Assembly: GCA_958443265.1 (NCBI GenBank)
Contig: CAUCKA010000002.1
Span: forward strand, 124,001-188,000
Reading direction: 5' to 3'
DNA length: 64,000 bases
Origin: an uncultured Collinsella sp.
GTDB taxonomy: Bacteria > Actinomycetota > Coriobacteriia > Coriobacteriales > Coriobacteriaceae
Shown: positions 50,301 to 58,396 of the stretch, in pieces
How the letters are laid out: every line of letters starts with the position of its first letter
Position numbering within the stretch: position 1 is the stretch's first letter
Notes under the pieces: model-generated
The model's input: the letters and a program-made list of their open reading frames with translations, nothing else
Databases searched by the model: none
Told to the model about the DNA's origin: nothing
Position numbers and translations under genes: made by a program

Positions 50301-53300
50301 GGAACGTGCCCAATCGACCTCCTGGCTCGTCCAGTGGACGCCATCGAGACTCGTCTCAACACGCATCTTGGTCACGGTGCCGTTGCCGGCGTCATCGCGC
50401 GGATAGTACTCGAGCTTATCGAGCTTGTAAGCGCGTCCATAGTCAACGGTAAGCGCCTTGCCCAGATCGTTGCCACCGGAGTGGAAACCGCCGTCGCCCG
50501 ACTGGAACTCATGGTCGAAGGCGAGCTCGGCCTTATGGCTGCCGTAAAGTGAGCCCTCCCAGGTGATTTCCTCGGCGTCGGGGACGTTCCGCCACGGATC
50601 GAGTGCGGAGTTCGCCTCGAGCACATCGCTCCAGGCGGAGTAACCTTCGGCGTTGCGCGAACGAATCTGGTAGGTGTGCTTGCTATTGTAGGCGAGGTCG
50701 GTGTGCGTGAACTCGGCCGCATCACCCACGGCAAACACAGTGCCGTCGACCTTAAGGTCGTAGGAGGTAGCACCATCGACCTTTCCCCAGGTGAGCTTGA
50801 TGCTCGTTGGGGTCGTGGCGTCCTCGGGGGCAGCAAGGTTCGTGGGTGCGGAGAGGTTCTCGTTGAGGCGATCGGCTGTGAGCGTGGCGTCGGCGTTCAC
50901 GAAACCGCCCAGCTCAAGCGTCTGCGCCGCTGCAGCAACATCGGTCTTCGCGAACTTGACGTAGACCTTGGGGTTCGTGGTGATCTTGGTGTTGTTGAAG
51001 CTCTCGCCCTGCTCGGCCTCGGTGCCGTCCGCATCGCTGCCGTAGTGGTTGAGGTTGGGGGTCTCGCTGTAGAAGTAGACCGCCTGGCCGGCCTCGGGGG
51101 TCGCGGCGTCAAAGGTCTCCTGCGAGTCGACCTCAACCACGTTGAGTGCGGATCCGCCGTTCTTGGCGACAACGCTCGTGGGCTTGGCGGACACATTGGC
51201 CACGAAGGTCGTGGTGCGGTTGGAGTCGTAGCCGTTGTAGCCGCCCTGCGAGGCCTCGGCGGTAAAGGTCGCGGTGCCGCCTGCGGCCTTGGAGCTGTAG
51301 ACGGTGCTCACATGCTCACCGTAGGAGATATTGTCGATCGTGCCGTAGGAATCGTCCTCAGTCGTGTTGTTCTCGATGGAGGAGCCGTCGTCCTCGTACT
51401 GCGTAAAGGTGCCGTCGCCCTCGGTGGCGAAGAACTCGACGATACGCTGGCTGCGGTCGGTACCCTTGGTGTTGGTGTCGCTCACGGCCTCGGGGTTGTT
51501 GTTCTCGGCGTACATCGGCACGATAGCGTTGGCCTTCACAAACAGCGGCAGCTTCCAAAGCGGAGCCTCGTAGTTGTTGAGAACCTGGCCGCCGCGATAC
51601 TGCTTACCCGAGAAGTAATCGATCCAGATGGTGGGATTCTCGTCGGTGCCGTAGTTGGGGAGGTAAATCCCATTGCGAATGTCGTTGCCGTTCTCGTCTG
51701 CCTGGGTATCCTGATACACCGGTGCCACTAGGAAGTTCTCACCGAACATATACTGGTACTGCGTCGAAGTGCTTGCGGCGTACTCGGAGTTGTCGGAAAG
51801 CAGCATGGCGCGGATCATGGGCAGGCCGGCATCGCCGTTACCCGTGTCGATGTTGGCCGCCGAGGCCGCGCTCGTGTAGATATAGGGCATGAGCTGCGCC
51901 TTGAGCTTGAGGTAGAAGCGCGAGATGCCTGTGTAGGGATCGCCGTGCGTCATGGGCGATTTACGGTAGGTGCCCCAACCGTCCATGTCAAGCATAGAGG
52001 GCGTGAACGTCTTCCACTGGTAGTCACGCGCAGAGATGATGGGGTCGCCGCCAAAGATGCCATCCATGTCGGAGCCGATGTTGGGGTTGCCCGAAAGACT
52101 CTGACCGATATACGTGGGGATATGGAAGCGAATGTACTCCCAGTTACCGCCATACTGGTCGCCGGTCCAAATGCCACCAAAGCGCTGCGTGCCGGCCCAA
52201 CCATCGAGCGTGATGATGTTGGGGCGCTTGTTAGCGCCGGTCGTCACCGTGTCATAAGCTGTCTTGATGCCATTAAGACCAAAGGAGTAGCCAGATCCAA
52301 CCCAGGCAACGTCGGTCTTAAGGGTAGTGATGCCTCCCGTCTTGACCTCGGCGTCGAAGTCGCGAAGCAGATGCCACGGGGTCTCAGGGTTGCTGTCGGG
52401 CTCAAGGTTGGACTGGGTCCACAAGCCCGTGCTCACACCCTTGGAGTTGGCATACTCGGTGAACTTCTTAAGGTTGTCGACATTGGCACGCACAGCGTTA
52501 AGACGGTCGGCCGAGCTCGCTCCGTCGGAGTTGACGCCGCCGGTCTTGTAGTAACCGTTCTGGCCATAGCCGGCGCCGTAACCGTCGTTCGGCAGGAACC
52601 AGCCGAGCGGCATGTCGTTGTCCTCGTAGTCATCGATAACCTGACGAGCAGAGAACTGGCGGTCGAAATCGGTCGCTTTCATGTTCTCGGTATCAACCGT
52701 AGGGCCCTCACCGTTGAGCGTCTCGGCCGCAAGTGTGCCGTCGAGCTTGTAGCCCGTCGACATGCCAGACTCGTACTTAACGTCGCCCTTCTCGCTCGAG
52801 GACTTGCTGCCCTTGGTCTCCCACTTCTTTTGACCCGAGGTCGTTGACCAGCCATCACGGTTATAGGCATTAAGATGACCAAGGTAGAACCCGTACTCGG
52901 GCAGCAGTACCGGGTTACCGGTCACCTTGTAGTAGTCCTGCAGCATCTCGGTTGCCACGTTCGAAGCGCCCTCGTTGGTCGCCACGAAGTAGTAGGCATC
53001 AAACTCATTCTCGCTGTGCAAAGTCGTGACCGTCGATGAGTCCGTGGAACCGAAGTCGTAGGAACCCTCTGCAAACGTGTTTCGGAGTACGCCGTAGCCG
53101 TCACTCGTCCAATAAAACGGGTTGGGCGAGGCAACGCCGCCATCGGTCCAGTTGTTCGTGTTGGAGATGGCGATGGTCTGGTTGGTGTGCAGGAAGCGTC
53201 CGTTCTGGGTGCCGCCGCCAAAGAAGTTCTCGGACTTCTCCTTGGCGAGCGTCTGGACGGTACCCTTCTTATCAAGGTCGAGGGACGCGGACTCGGAAAC

Positions 53301-53750
53301 CACGACACGGTCGCCTGACTTGATACTCATCTTGCCGGTCGCCTTGTCCAGGATCACGGTCGCCTTTCCGCCGGTGATCTCGATAGTGTCGCCCTTGTCG
53401 GCAACCGTCGCACTCGGCTTGCTGTAGGTGTCCGAGGTATCGGGCTGAGCCTGGATTTTAGCCGTGTGGGACTTACTGCGCGGTGTGGCGTAATCGGAAA
53501 ACTCACCCTTGGGGTCGACGTTATAACGGAAAATACCGTCCTCGAGGAACGTAATACGGCCCTTGATGCCGTCAGCGAAATCGATGTCGACGACATTCGA
53601 GGCAGACTGGGACACGGTCGCTGAGTCGACGCCCTTGAGTGGCGTGGCAATCGCCTGTTGGGGATTGGCAAACACGAGCGTCGCTGCAGTGGCAACGAGG
53701 ACCGCGCTTCCCTTCACCCACCGTTTCGTAAAAATGGAATTCCTGCGCAC
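47337..53750 (-). CDS. Giant wall-anchored GH31 glycosidase with CBM32, dockerin-like, cohesin-like and FIVAR modules
   Basis: A 2137-residue enzyme. Signal peptide 1-40. The GH31 catalytic part (~200-760) has the nucleophile Asp480 in LKTDVAWVG, acid/base Asp531 in WTGDQYG, and NIGSDMDGIFGG. After it come a DUF5110-like domain (~765-835), Fn3 (~965-1045), CBM32-like domain (~1055-1187) and one dockerin-type calcium loop DLNDNGVYDVYDYS (~1235). A cohesin-like domain (~1273-1403), a second discoidin-like domain (~1420-1585), a Big_2-like module, FIVAR (~1672), a third CBM32 (~1747-1907) and two FIVAR modules complete it. The end has IPNTGD, a helix and RRSKAK. The overall plan recalls GH31 alpha-N-acetylgalactosaminidases of gut Firmicutes; specificity is not proven. 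GTG at 53750 is chosen because GGAG lies just before it and none precedes the upstream ATG. Confidence 0.88.
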   Translation of the reverse strand: MRRNSIFTKRWVKGSAVLVATAATLVFANPQQAIATPLKGVDSATVSQSASNVVDIDFADGIKGRITFLEDGIFRYNVDPKGEFSDYATPRSKSHTAKIQAQPDTSDTYSKPSATVADKGDTIEITGGKATVILDKATGKMSIKSGDRVVVSESASLDLDKKGTVQTLAKEKSENFFGGGTQNGRFLHTNQTIAISNTNNWTDGGVASPNPFYWTSDGYGVLRNTFAEGSYDFGSTDSSTVTTLHSENEFDAYYFVATNEGASNVATEMLQDYYKVTGNPVLLPEYGFYLGHLNAYNRDGWSTTSGQKKWETKGSKSSSEKGDVKYESGMSTGYKLDGTLAAETLNGEGPTVDTENMKATDFDRQFSARQVIDDYEDNDMPLGWFLPNDGYGAGYGQNGYYKTGGVNSDGASSADRLNAVRANVDNLKKFTEYANSKGVSTGLWTQSNLEPDSNPETPWHLLRDFDAEVKTGGITTLKTDVAWVGSGYSFGLNGIKTAYDTVTTGANKRPNIITLDGWAGTQRFGGIWTGDQYGGNWEYIRFHIPTYIGQSLSGNPNIGSDMDGIFGGDPIISARDYQWKTFTPSMLDMDGWGTYRKSPMTHGDPYTGISRFYLKLKAQLMPYIYTSAASAANIDTGNGDAGLPMIRAMLLSDNSEYAASTSTQYQYMFGENFLVAPVYQDTQADENGNDIRNGIYLPNYGTDENPTIWIDYFSGKQYRGGQVLNNYEAPLWKLPLFVKANAIVPMYAENNNPEAVSDTNTKGTDRSQRIVEFFATEGDGTFTQYEDDGSSIENNTTEDDSYGTIDNISYGEHVSTVYSSKAAGGTATFTAEASQGGYNGYDSNRTTTFVANVSAKPTSVVAKNGGSALNVVEVDSQETFDAATPEAGQAVYFYSETPNLNHYGSDADGTEAEQGESFNNTKITTNPKVYVKFAKTDVAAAAQTLELGGFVNADATLTADRLNENLSAPTNLAAPEDATTPTSIKLTWGKVDGATSYDLKVDGTVFAVGDAAEFTHTDLAYNSKHTYQIRSRNAEGYSAWSDVLEANSALDPWRNVPDAEEITWEGSLYGSHKAELAFDHEFQSGDGGFHSGGNDLGKALTVDYGRAYKLDKLEYYPRDDAGNGTVTKMRVETSLDGVHWTSQEVDWARSADCKTVAFDGTVAARYVRMTPLASVGNFFSASEIAIYKTDGTDGFAVGSNLNKATISDGDYSNMKNYLGLENREPDTPTFGSQIRDHFADLNDNGVYDVYDYSFTMAGLDGGTKQKGKVAGSLAVIPSKTEVEAGDEITVDVYAADAKNVNALGALVNFKSDQFEFVSESIAQDGSTAGMENLSREKVQFVDGTQTINLAFANRGDGKLYNGTGAVASFKLKAKTAGKVELPSTSWLIGPACDALEFASDGTVTMPDVPQPTVAEYAQDAFNITMTNDELTTDDGTNVEKLIQQKSYNALFDNNEGDNGFEFLWNWSGNWDSEGKLPSYVKLPTTMTFAFKTPSKLDSVEVVNRNGGNGTVQKIKAVVTFEDGSIQEFAGGEYDSFLARYAFDLSAENKGKKATKVEVTPLEASGDQMLTLREVNFNYTQGVEAIEGVELGKNQTEFFEGDITPVDAKATPESAGYPYVTVESSDPSVVSVSAVQAGDSVSYYLRANKAGKAKITVASVLDPSKTASYEVEVKAGVDTSALVAALSKAAGYSESVYTKDSYAALTTAVEAARKLLDSGQGSYSKKDVADATAKIEKAIDGLKMRPVDEKILINTPENRKNVKVADFSSEADYEGSNAVNALDGDERTLWHSDWAHGTGMPQYLSVDLGRDYDLTDVTFLPRQDGGTNGDIFEAEILVSDTADGYEMGTAASMGTFAFDNDGRVLTDRGDWKQMSFGAARGRYVTVKVIHAGGGDVDAYCSMAELKFYGTAVPDPVAKDDLATAIEKVDAEVAAGDLKAGDYTEASWTALENALASARAILSDENATQDEVDQALRALESARGALEKTPVAPVENPTKKQLKALVKQAKETDTRGKTAESVKALTDAITYAEDVLGDEDASDTQIQAAYGQLKLAIESLKDADSGNQGGSGNQGSGNGSNGGNQAGKPAGDKAQGSKKNGSAIPNTGDQTAATVATVGGLGAIIAAIGAFFHRRSKAK

Positions 53751-53819
53751 CTGGTCTCCTTTCTTCCGAGATGCTGAGGTGCCGAGGACGCCCCCCGGCA
53801 GCATGGGAAAACGTATCAA

Positions 53820-54113
53820 ACGGGGATGTTCGGTACATTCCGCACAATGGGGCCACCCGTTACCAAGGGGCCAACTGGTAGTAACCAGATAGCCACCTAC
53901 TTGGTAATATCAATATATGGGAGCACTTGCGCAACCAAGTTCGGAAGTCCACCAGCGGCAGTAAAATGAGCGTCAACGGCAAGGTGGGCTTAATAAGCCA
54001 TACCAATTTGTTCTTCAGTCAAATACCAATCTAGCAAAAATGTACTGTTTATCTGGTATTACACAGACCATACCTTTCCCTCGGGAACTGGGCTTCGCGA
54101 AGTTTCCCGAGAG
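53820..54113. promoter_or_regulatory. GH31 promoter region with multiple TACCA/TGGTA half-sites
   Basis: TTACCAAG (53860-53867) and CTTGGTAA (53900-53907) form an inverted pair. ACTGGTA (about 53874), ATACCAA (about 54000 and 54023) and TGGTAT (about 54054) add further half-sites. Related words lie upstream of the GH36-like gene at 2281-2337, and both regions also share TAGCCAC next to a CCA. The hairpin CTCGGGAACT / AGTTTCCCGAG lies at 54080-54112. The region holds no gene. Confidence 0.45.
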
Positions 54114-54220
54114 AAAAGCTCGACCGCCGCCCTGCGACCTACCGGAGATTGCTATGCCGTACGTTGGCTGATTTGGTTTGGAATGAGATGCTGACGGTAG
54201 TCAATGGGCACAACTGTCCC

Positions 54221-54241
54221 GGGTGCATTTCAAGATGCACC
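54221..54241 (-). terminator. Small hairpin GGTGCAT / ATGCACC after the MarR gene
   Basis: A perfect 7-bp stem with a 6-nt loop 20 bp after the MarR stop; there is no T tract, so termination is uncertain. Confidence 0.4.
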
Positions 54242-54260
54242 TAAATGTCTGCCTTCATCC

Positions 54261-54737
54261 TTATAGATTGTCCAGGTAGTCGTCGGCATCATAGGTAAGG
54301 CTGTAGGCTTTATTCAGGATGCGCACGAGCTCCTGAGCATCGTGTTCGCCGAGCGCTGAGAGCTGCTTCGAGAGCGATGCCACACTCTCGGCATTTTTTT
54401 TCGCCGCGAAATCACGGCCTTCCTCGGTAATGCTCACCAGCACACGCCGACGATCGTTTGGATCGGTCCTGCGCTGAACGTAACCCTTGCTCTCGAGTGA
54501 ATCCAAGATATGCGACATGCGCGCACGGGAGAATTTCAGCTTCTTGGCAATCTCGGAGGGAATAACATCACCGTCAATACCCGATAGATACTGTAAAACC
54601 GGTGCCTCGCCCACACTGGCGCCGCCGGCAGCACTCAAGGATCCCTTGGCAAGGGAACGTGAGTACACAATCAGTTTTCGAGCGACGTCATCGTAATCCA
54701 CTGGGGATATTGTCCTTTGCAACTCTAGAAGGGCCAT
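54261..54737 (-). CDS. MarR-family transcriptional regulator
   Basis: A 158-residue winged-helix protein. The recognition part is VIPSEIAKKLKFSRARMSHILDSLESKGYVQRRTDPNDRRRVLVSITEEG, given here as the standard MarR helix and wing order (~58-110). Dimerising helices lie at both ends. The ligand is unknown. It is upstream of the GH31 gene on the same strand with 510 bp between, and may control it through the palindromic half-sites there. The ribosome site is weak. Confidence 0.9.
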   Translation of the reverse strand: MALLELQRTISPVDYDDVARKLIVYSRSLAKGSLSAAGGASVGEAPVLQYLSGIDGDVIPSEIAKKLKFSRARMSHILDSLESKGYVQRRTDPNDRRRVLVSITEEGRDFAAKKNAESVASLSKQLSALGEHDAQELVRILNKAYSLTYDADDYLDNL

Positions 54738-54805
54738 AAAACCGTCATTTGCCGTACATTAGTTAACATTCGCAACAATTATTTATGATACCCCAACGCG
54801 GAAGT

Positions 54806-55132
54806 CTATTGCTCGTCCTTCTTGCGTCGCATAAGCTCCTCAACGTCGATACCCGCGGCCTCGAGCATACGCTCAACATTCTTTTTGGCGTTGGTCGTGC
54901 CAACCTTAAGCACAATCGAAAGCGGAGTGCCCACCACCAAGCATACGATGCCCGCGGGGACGCCCCAGCCGGGGCCGCCCTGCATACCCCACATCCCCAC
55001 CAAAAAGCCAATAGCCACGAGCGAATAGCCCAGACGCAGCCAAACGTTGAGCCGCTGAATAGCATCGGTCTGCATCTTTGCCTCGCGGATCAAGTCGTCG
55101 CGCGAAAGGTCGTGTCCGTGTTTCTCGTGCAT
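54806..55132 (-). CDS. Small membrane protein with two hydrophobic helices
   Basis: A 108-residue protein of unknown function. A charged, His-rich start (MHEKHGHDLSRDDLIREAKM) precedes two helices (~30-50 and ~55-75) joined by a Gly/Pro turn (GMQGGPGWGVPAG). The C-terminal tail is amphipathic and charged (KNVERMLEAAGIDVEELMRRKKDEQ). A strong GAGGAGG site precedes the ATG, which supports a real gene. It lies between the PTS operon and the MarR gene. Confidence 0.75.
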   Translation of the reverse strand: MHEKHGHDLSRDDLIREAKMQTDAIQRLNVWLRLGYSLVAIGFLVGMWGMQGGPGWGVPAGIVCLVVGTPLSIVLKVGTTNAKKNVERMLEAAGIDVEELMRRKKDEQ

Positions 55133-55276
55133 ATGGGTCCTCCTCGTGCAAAGCGTGCATCATGTGCAAGAACATCGTTTTTCGAATACGTCATCTTTCA
55201 AGAGCAATATAGCGGGTGTCGTGTAGGCGATGGAGGTCGCTGGCCATATTGCCCTTGAAGGGCGGCGCAAAATCAG

Positions 55277-55306
55277 AAGGCCGTGCGGTTGAGGCCGCAC
55301 GGCCTT
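55277..55306 (-). terminator. Terminator of the mannose-family PTS operon
   Basis: AAGGCCGTGCGG and CCGCACGGCCTT arms with a short loop, 23 bp after the IID stop; the T tract is minimal. Confidence 0.75.
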
Positions 55307-55328
55307 ACAGGGGGCCAGGGGATGATGA

Positions 55329-56156
55329 CTAGTAGCTCAGTGCCGGGTCGAAGAAGCCAATAACAACGCCCACGAATGCGATCACGACGAGAATCAGCAT
55401 CATAACGATGGGGTTGACCTTCTTCTTGGTCATCATGTACCAGCAGAAGATGATGAAGACCATCGGCAGCAGGTGCGGATAGATGCCATCGAGAGTGTCC
55501 TGGAACTTACCGCCGCCGGGCAGCACCAGGTTGGGGCTGCAGGTGATGGAGACCCAGGTAGCACCGACTGCACCGATGACCATGGTACCGACCATCACGA
55601 TGGAATCGCGAAGAGCCTTTGCCTTGGGGCCGACCAGTGCCTCAACCGCCTTGCCGCCGAGCTCATAGCCCTGGTTGTAGGCAAAGCGCATGCCGAGGTA
55701 CATGAGCAGGTTCCACACGACGATATAGAAGATAGCGCCGAGCGGGGAGCCGCCGGTCGAGAGACCGAGGGCGATACCGAGCAGGATCGGGATCAGGGTA
55801 CCGACGATCAGCGAGTCGCCAAGGCCGGCGAGCGGGCCCATGAGGCCGGCGCGGATGCCGTTGATGGCGTCGTCGTCGATGGCCTCGCCGTTTGCGCGAG
55901 CCTCCTCGAGGCCGGCGGTGACGCCGACAATCATGGTGCCGATCTGCGGCTCGGTGTTGAAGAACGCGGAGTAGGTCTGGAGGGCCTGCTTCTGCTCCTC
56001 GGGCGTGTCGTAGAGCTCCTCGACGATCGGAAGCATGGCGCACAGGTAACCGAAGGTCTGCATGTGCTCCTGCGAGAAGCAAGTCAGGTTGCCATAGGAC
56101 CAGTTGCGGAACGACTTGGCAAGCGTTTTCTTAGAGAGCTTTTTCTTCTCTGCCAT
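55329..56156 (-). CDS. Mannose-family PTS, IID membrane subunit
   Basis: A 275-residue EIID. It has the N-terminal FRNWSYGNLTCFSQEHMQTFGY, the GLMGPLAGLGDSLIVGTLIPI segment and several C-terminal helices typical of ManZ/AgaD. With IIC it forms the sugar channel. Its ATG overlaps the IIC stop by one base. It is the last gene of the IIA-IIB-IIC-IID operon. Substrate within the hexose/hexosamine group cannot be told from sequence. Confidence 0.94.
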   Translation of the reverse strand: MAEKKKLSKKTLAKSFRNWSYGNLTCFSQEHMQTFGYLCAMLPIVEELYDTPEEQKQALQTYSAFFNTEPQIGTMIVGVTAGLEEARANGEAIDDDAINGIRAGLMGPLAGLGDSLIVGTLIPILLGIALGLSTGGSPLGAIFYIVVWNLLMYLGMRFAYNQGYELGGKAVEALVGPKAKALRDSIVMVGTMVIGAVGATWVSITCSPNLVLPGGGKFQDTLDGIYPHLLPMVFIIFCWYMMTKKKVNPIVMMLILVVIAFVGVVIGFFDPALSY

Positions 56157-57013
56157 TAGATGTCCTCCTCTTCCTCATCATCGGAGCCCGAGGCGATAGC
56201 TGCCTTGGGAGCGTTTGCGAGGTCGATCTTGAGCGAAGCGATCTCATAGTTGATCAGGGCGAAGAAGCAGCCGATGCCGGCGGCGGCAATCAGGTTGCAC
56301 CCCATGACAGCGGACAGGGTGAAGCCGAAGAAGAACGTGAGGAAGTCCGTGGGCTTAGAGATGACCTGCTTGAGCAGGATGGCGATACCGACGGTAGGCA
56401 GCAGCGAGCCGACGGTGAACAGCGTCTTCATCGCGATGCCGTCCATGGGCATGTAGGTCTTCATGAGGTCGACCATGGCGGTGCCGCCCATGGTGATGAT
56501 GAACGTCGGGAGGAACGAGCAGACGATGTGACCAATCCAAGGCAGAACGTTGTTGACCAGGTAGAGCTTGTGGAGATCGCCCTTCTCGAGCCACTTCCAC
56601 CCCATGCCCTGCCACACCAGGTTGATGGTGGCGGTGCCATAGAAGAGCACAGTGCCGAGCGTGCCGACGGCGGCACCGAGGGATGCGGCCATGCCGGCAG
56701 CCTCAGCGGAGGCGGGATCGATGCCCGAGTTCTTGATGGCGAGGATCGCCAGCGGGATACCGATATAGGACACGGCGCGGACGTCGGCGGAGACGGTTCC
56801 GCCGGGGGTCACGAGAGCGATGTAGACAACCTGGATGGCAGCGCCGACGAGGATGCCCGTCTGCATATCGCCCATGATGATGCCGACGATGAGGCCGGCG
56901 ACCAGAGGACGACCCAGAGTGTAGTTGCCGATCGTCGTGCCGCCCATGCCAGGCAGTGATGCCAGGCAGGCGAACAGGCCGAACAGCGCGGCTTGGAATG
57001 CATTGATTGCCAT
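56156..57013 (-). CDS. Mannose-family PTS, IIC membrane subunit
   Basis: A 285-residue EIIC with seven or so helices. It shows NYTLGRPLVAGLIVGIIMGDMQTGILVGAAIQVVYIALVTPGGTVSADV, the family's characteristic start (ManY/AgaC), and ends with an acidic tail GSDDEEEEDI. AAAGGGG precedes the ATG. It pairs with the IID gene that starts on its stop codon. Confidence 0.94.
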   Translation of the reverse strand: MAINAFQAALFGLFACLASLPGMGGTTIGNYTLGRPLVAGLIVGIIMGDMQTGILVGAAIQVVYIALVTPGGTVSADVRAVSYIGIPLAILAIKNSGIDPASAEAAGMAASLGAAVGTLGTVLFYGTATINLVWQGMGWKWLEKGDLHKLYLVNNVLPWIGHIVCSFLPTFIITMGGTAMVDLMKTYMPMDGIAMKTLFTVGSLLPTVGIAILLKQVISKPTDFLTFFFGFTLSAVMGCNLIAAAGIGCFFALINYEIASLKIDLANAPKAAIASGSDDEEEEDI

Positions 57014-57085
57014 GCTTTCCCCTTTCTTTATTCCTCAGCCCCTTTCACCAAGGGCTGTAGATACCAAAATGCGGCTGGCGCCTAA

Positions 57086-57574
57086 CTAGAAGCCAAACTG
57101 ACCGCGGAACTTGGGCCACTCACCGATGGACTTCTCCTTGATAAGGGCGAACTCGACCGTGTAGCCGGCGTTGGTGAGATCCTCGAGCGCCTGGGCCTCT
57201 TCCTGCGTGATCGACTGGTTGTTGCCGAGCTTGGTGGTGCCGGGACGATCGTTGCAGGGACCGACGATGATGCGGTCCATGCCGGGCTTAAAGCCAAAAT
57301 CGACGAGAAGTTCCTTCATGTCGAGCGGGTTCTTGGTGATCAGGAAGTACTTGGTGTCGGACTTGAGAACCTTCTCGGAGACCTCCTTGAAGTGCTCCTT
57401 GGTCCACACGAACGTCTTCTTGCCCGAGGCACTCTTGTAGGCCTCCTTGAGCACGGGGTTGGACGCCGCAGCGTCGTTGACGGCGATAAGACCGTCGCAG
57501 GGATACTCGAGGGCCCAACGGGTAACGGTCTGTCCATGGATCATGCGGTCGTCAATGCGGATGAACGAAATCAT
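57086..57574 (-). CDS. Mannose-family PTS, IIB subunit
   Basis: A 162-residue EIIB. The phospho-accepting His is in FIRIDDRMIHGQTVTRW. VGPCNDRPGTTKLGNNQSIT and the final GEWPKFRGQFGF are as in the family. It receives phosphate from the IIA protein and passes it to the sugar. AAGGGAGA precedes the ATG. Confidence 0.94.
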   Translation of the reverse strand: MISFIRIDDRMIHGQTVTRWALEYPCDGLIAVNDAAASNPVLKEAYKSASGKKTFVWTKEHFKEVSEKVLKSDTKYFLITKNPLDMKELLVDFGFKPGMDRIIVGPCNDRPGTTKLGNNQSITQEEAQALEDLTNAGYTVEFALIKEKSIGEWPKFRGQFGF

Positions 57575-57653
57575 GCGTTCTCCCTTTCTTTATCACCGGG
57601 GGTCTTTCCTCTTAACCCCCGCTCCATCACGAAAATTTGGGCGGATGCGCTGC

Positions 57654-58088
57654 CTAGATGTCGTCGTCCTCGTCGTCGGCGTCATCGGTCGGGACAACGA
57701 GCTCGGACATACCGTTCTTGCCCTCCTGCAGCATCATCTGCTTGAGGGAATCCAGGTCCATGGTGGCAAGCCCCATCATGGCGGTCATAGCCATGGGCAG
57801 GTTCATGCCGCCGAAGGCAATGGTGTGGGCGAGCAGGCCCTTCTCGGCCAGCGTGTTCATGGCATTGGTGAGCGGCGATCCGCCCAGGATGTCACCAAGC
57901 AGGACAACCTCGTCATCGGCGGTAACGGGAGCGAGCATCGCCTTGACGTTCTCGACATACTCGTCAGCGCCCATGCCGTCCACGAGACTCGTCGACAAGA
58001 TGTTCGGGGCGTCATTGCCGAGCATCTTGAGGACACTGTGCAGTCCGGGAGCGAGCGTTCCGTGACTGACCATTACCAGATACCGCAT
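57654..58088 (-). CDS. Mannose-family PTS, IIA subunit
   Basis: A 144-residue EIIA. The phosphorylated His9 is in VMVSHGTLAPG, and VLLGDILGGSPLTNAM and the GGMNLPMAMTAM strand are typical. The tail is acidic (DDADDEDDDI), like that of IIC. AGAGGAG precedes the ATG at 58088, and the longer upstream frame is rejected. It is the first gene of the operon, whose promoter region holds the palindrome at 58177-58197. Confidence 0.93.
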   Translation of the reverse strand: MRYLVMVSHGTLAPGLHSVLKMLGNDAPNILSTSLVDGMGADEYVENVKAMLAPVTADDEVVLLGDILGGSPLTNAMNTLAEKGLLAHTIAFGGMNLPMAMTAMMGLATMDLDSLKQMMLQEGKNGMSELVVPTDDADDEDDDI

Positions 58089-58176
58089 GCGGTCTCCTCT
58101 CGACCTGCCGTGTGTCGCACGGCTTTGCTTTTTGCTGAGATTATTGTTGCGCCGGGGCATGTTCGGTACAAGAAAA

Positions 58177-58220
58177 TAGTTGCAAACGGCAACTATTCAT
58201 CGGTTAACGGTAGCAACTAT
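58177..58220. promoter_or_regulatory. Palindromic operator for the GntR regulator, with a second half-site
   Basis: ATAGTTGC, 5 nt, GCAACTAT (58177-58197) is a perfect inverted repeat. A further GCAACTAT half-site lies at 58213-58220. Both are in the divergent region between the PTS operon and the GntR gene, where such regulators usually bind. A TTGCCG -35-like box for the PTS operon overlaps the palindrome. Confidence 0.7.
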
Positions 58221-58396
58221 TTTTGTGCCTAAATTATTTTTTCTTCTAATTATTTTTAAAATAGCAGGTAGATTGCCTGATAAATGTTTTATGTTCCTTA
58301 TGCACCATACATACCAGCAAGAATCGGGCCTGGCATCTCCGGTTTGCTCCGCAGTGTCAGACCATGTCACGTACGCCCACGACATGGAGGTACCCC

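Noticed and set aside
53751..53819. ATG start 23 codons upstream for the GH31 protein
   Set aside because: No ribosome site precedes it, whereas GTG at 53750 has GGAG and begins a standard signal peptide.
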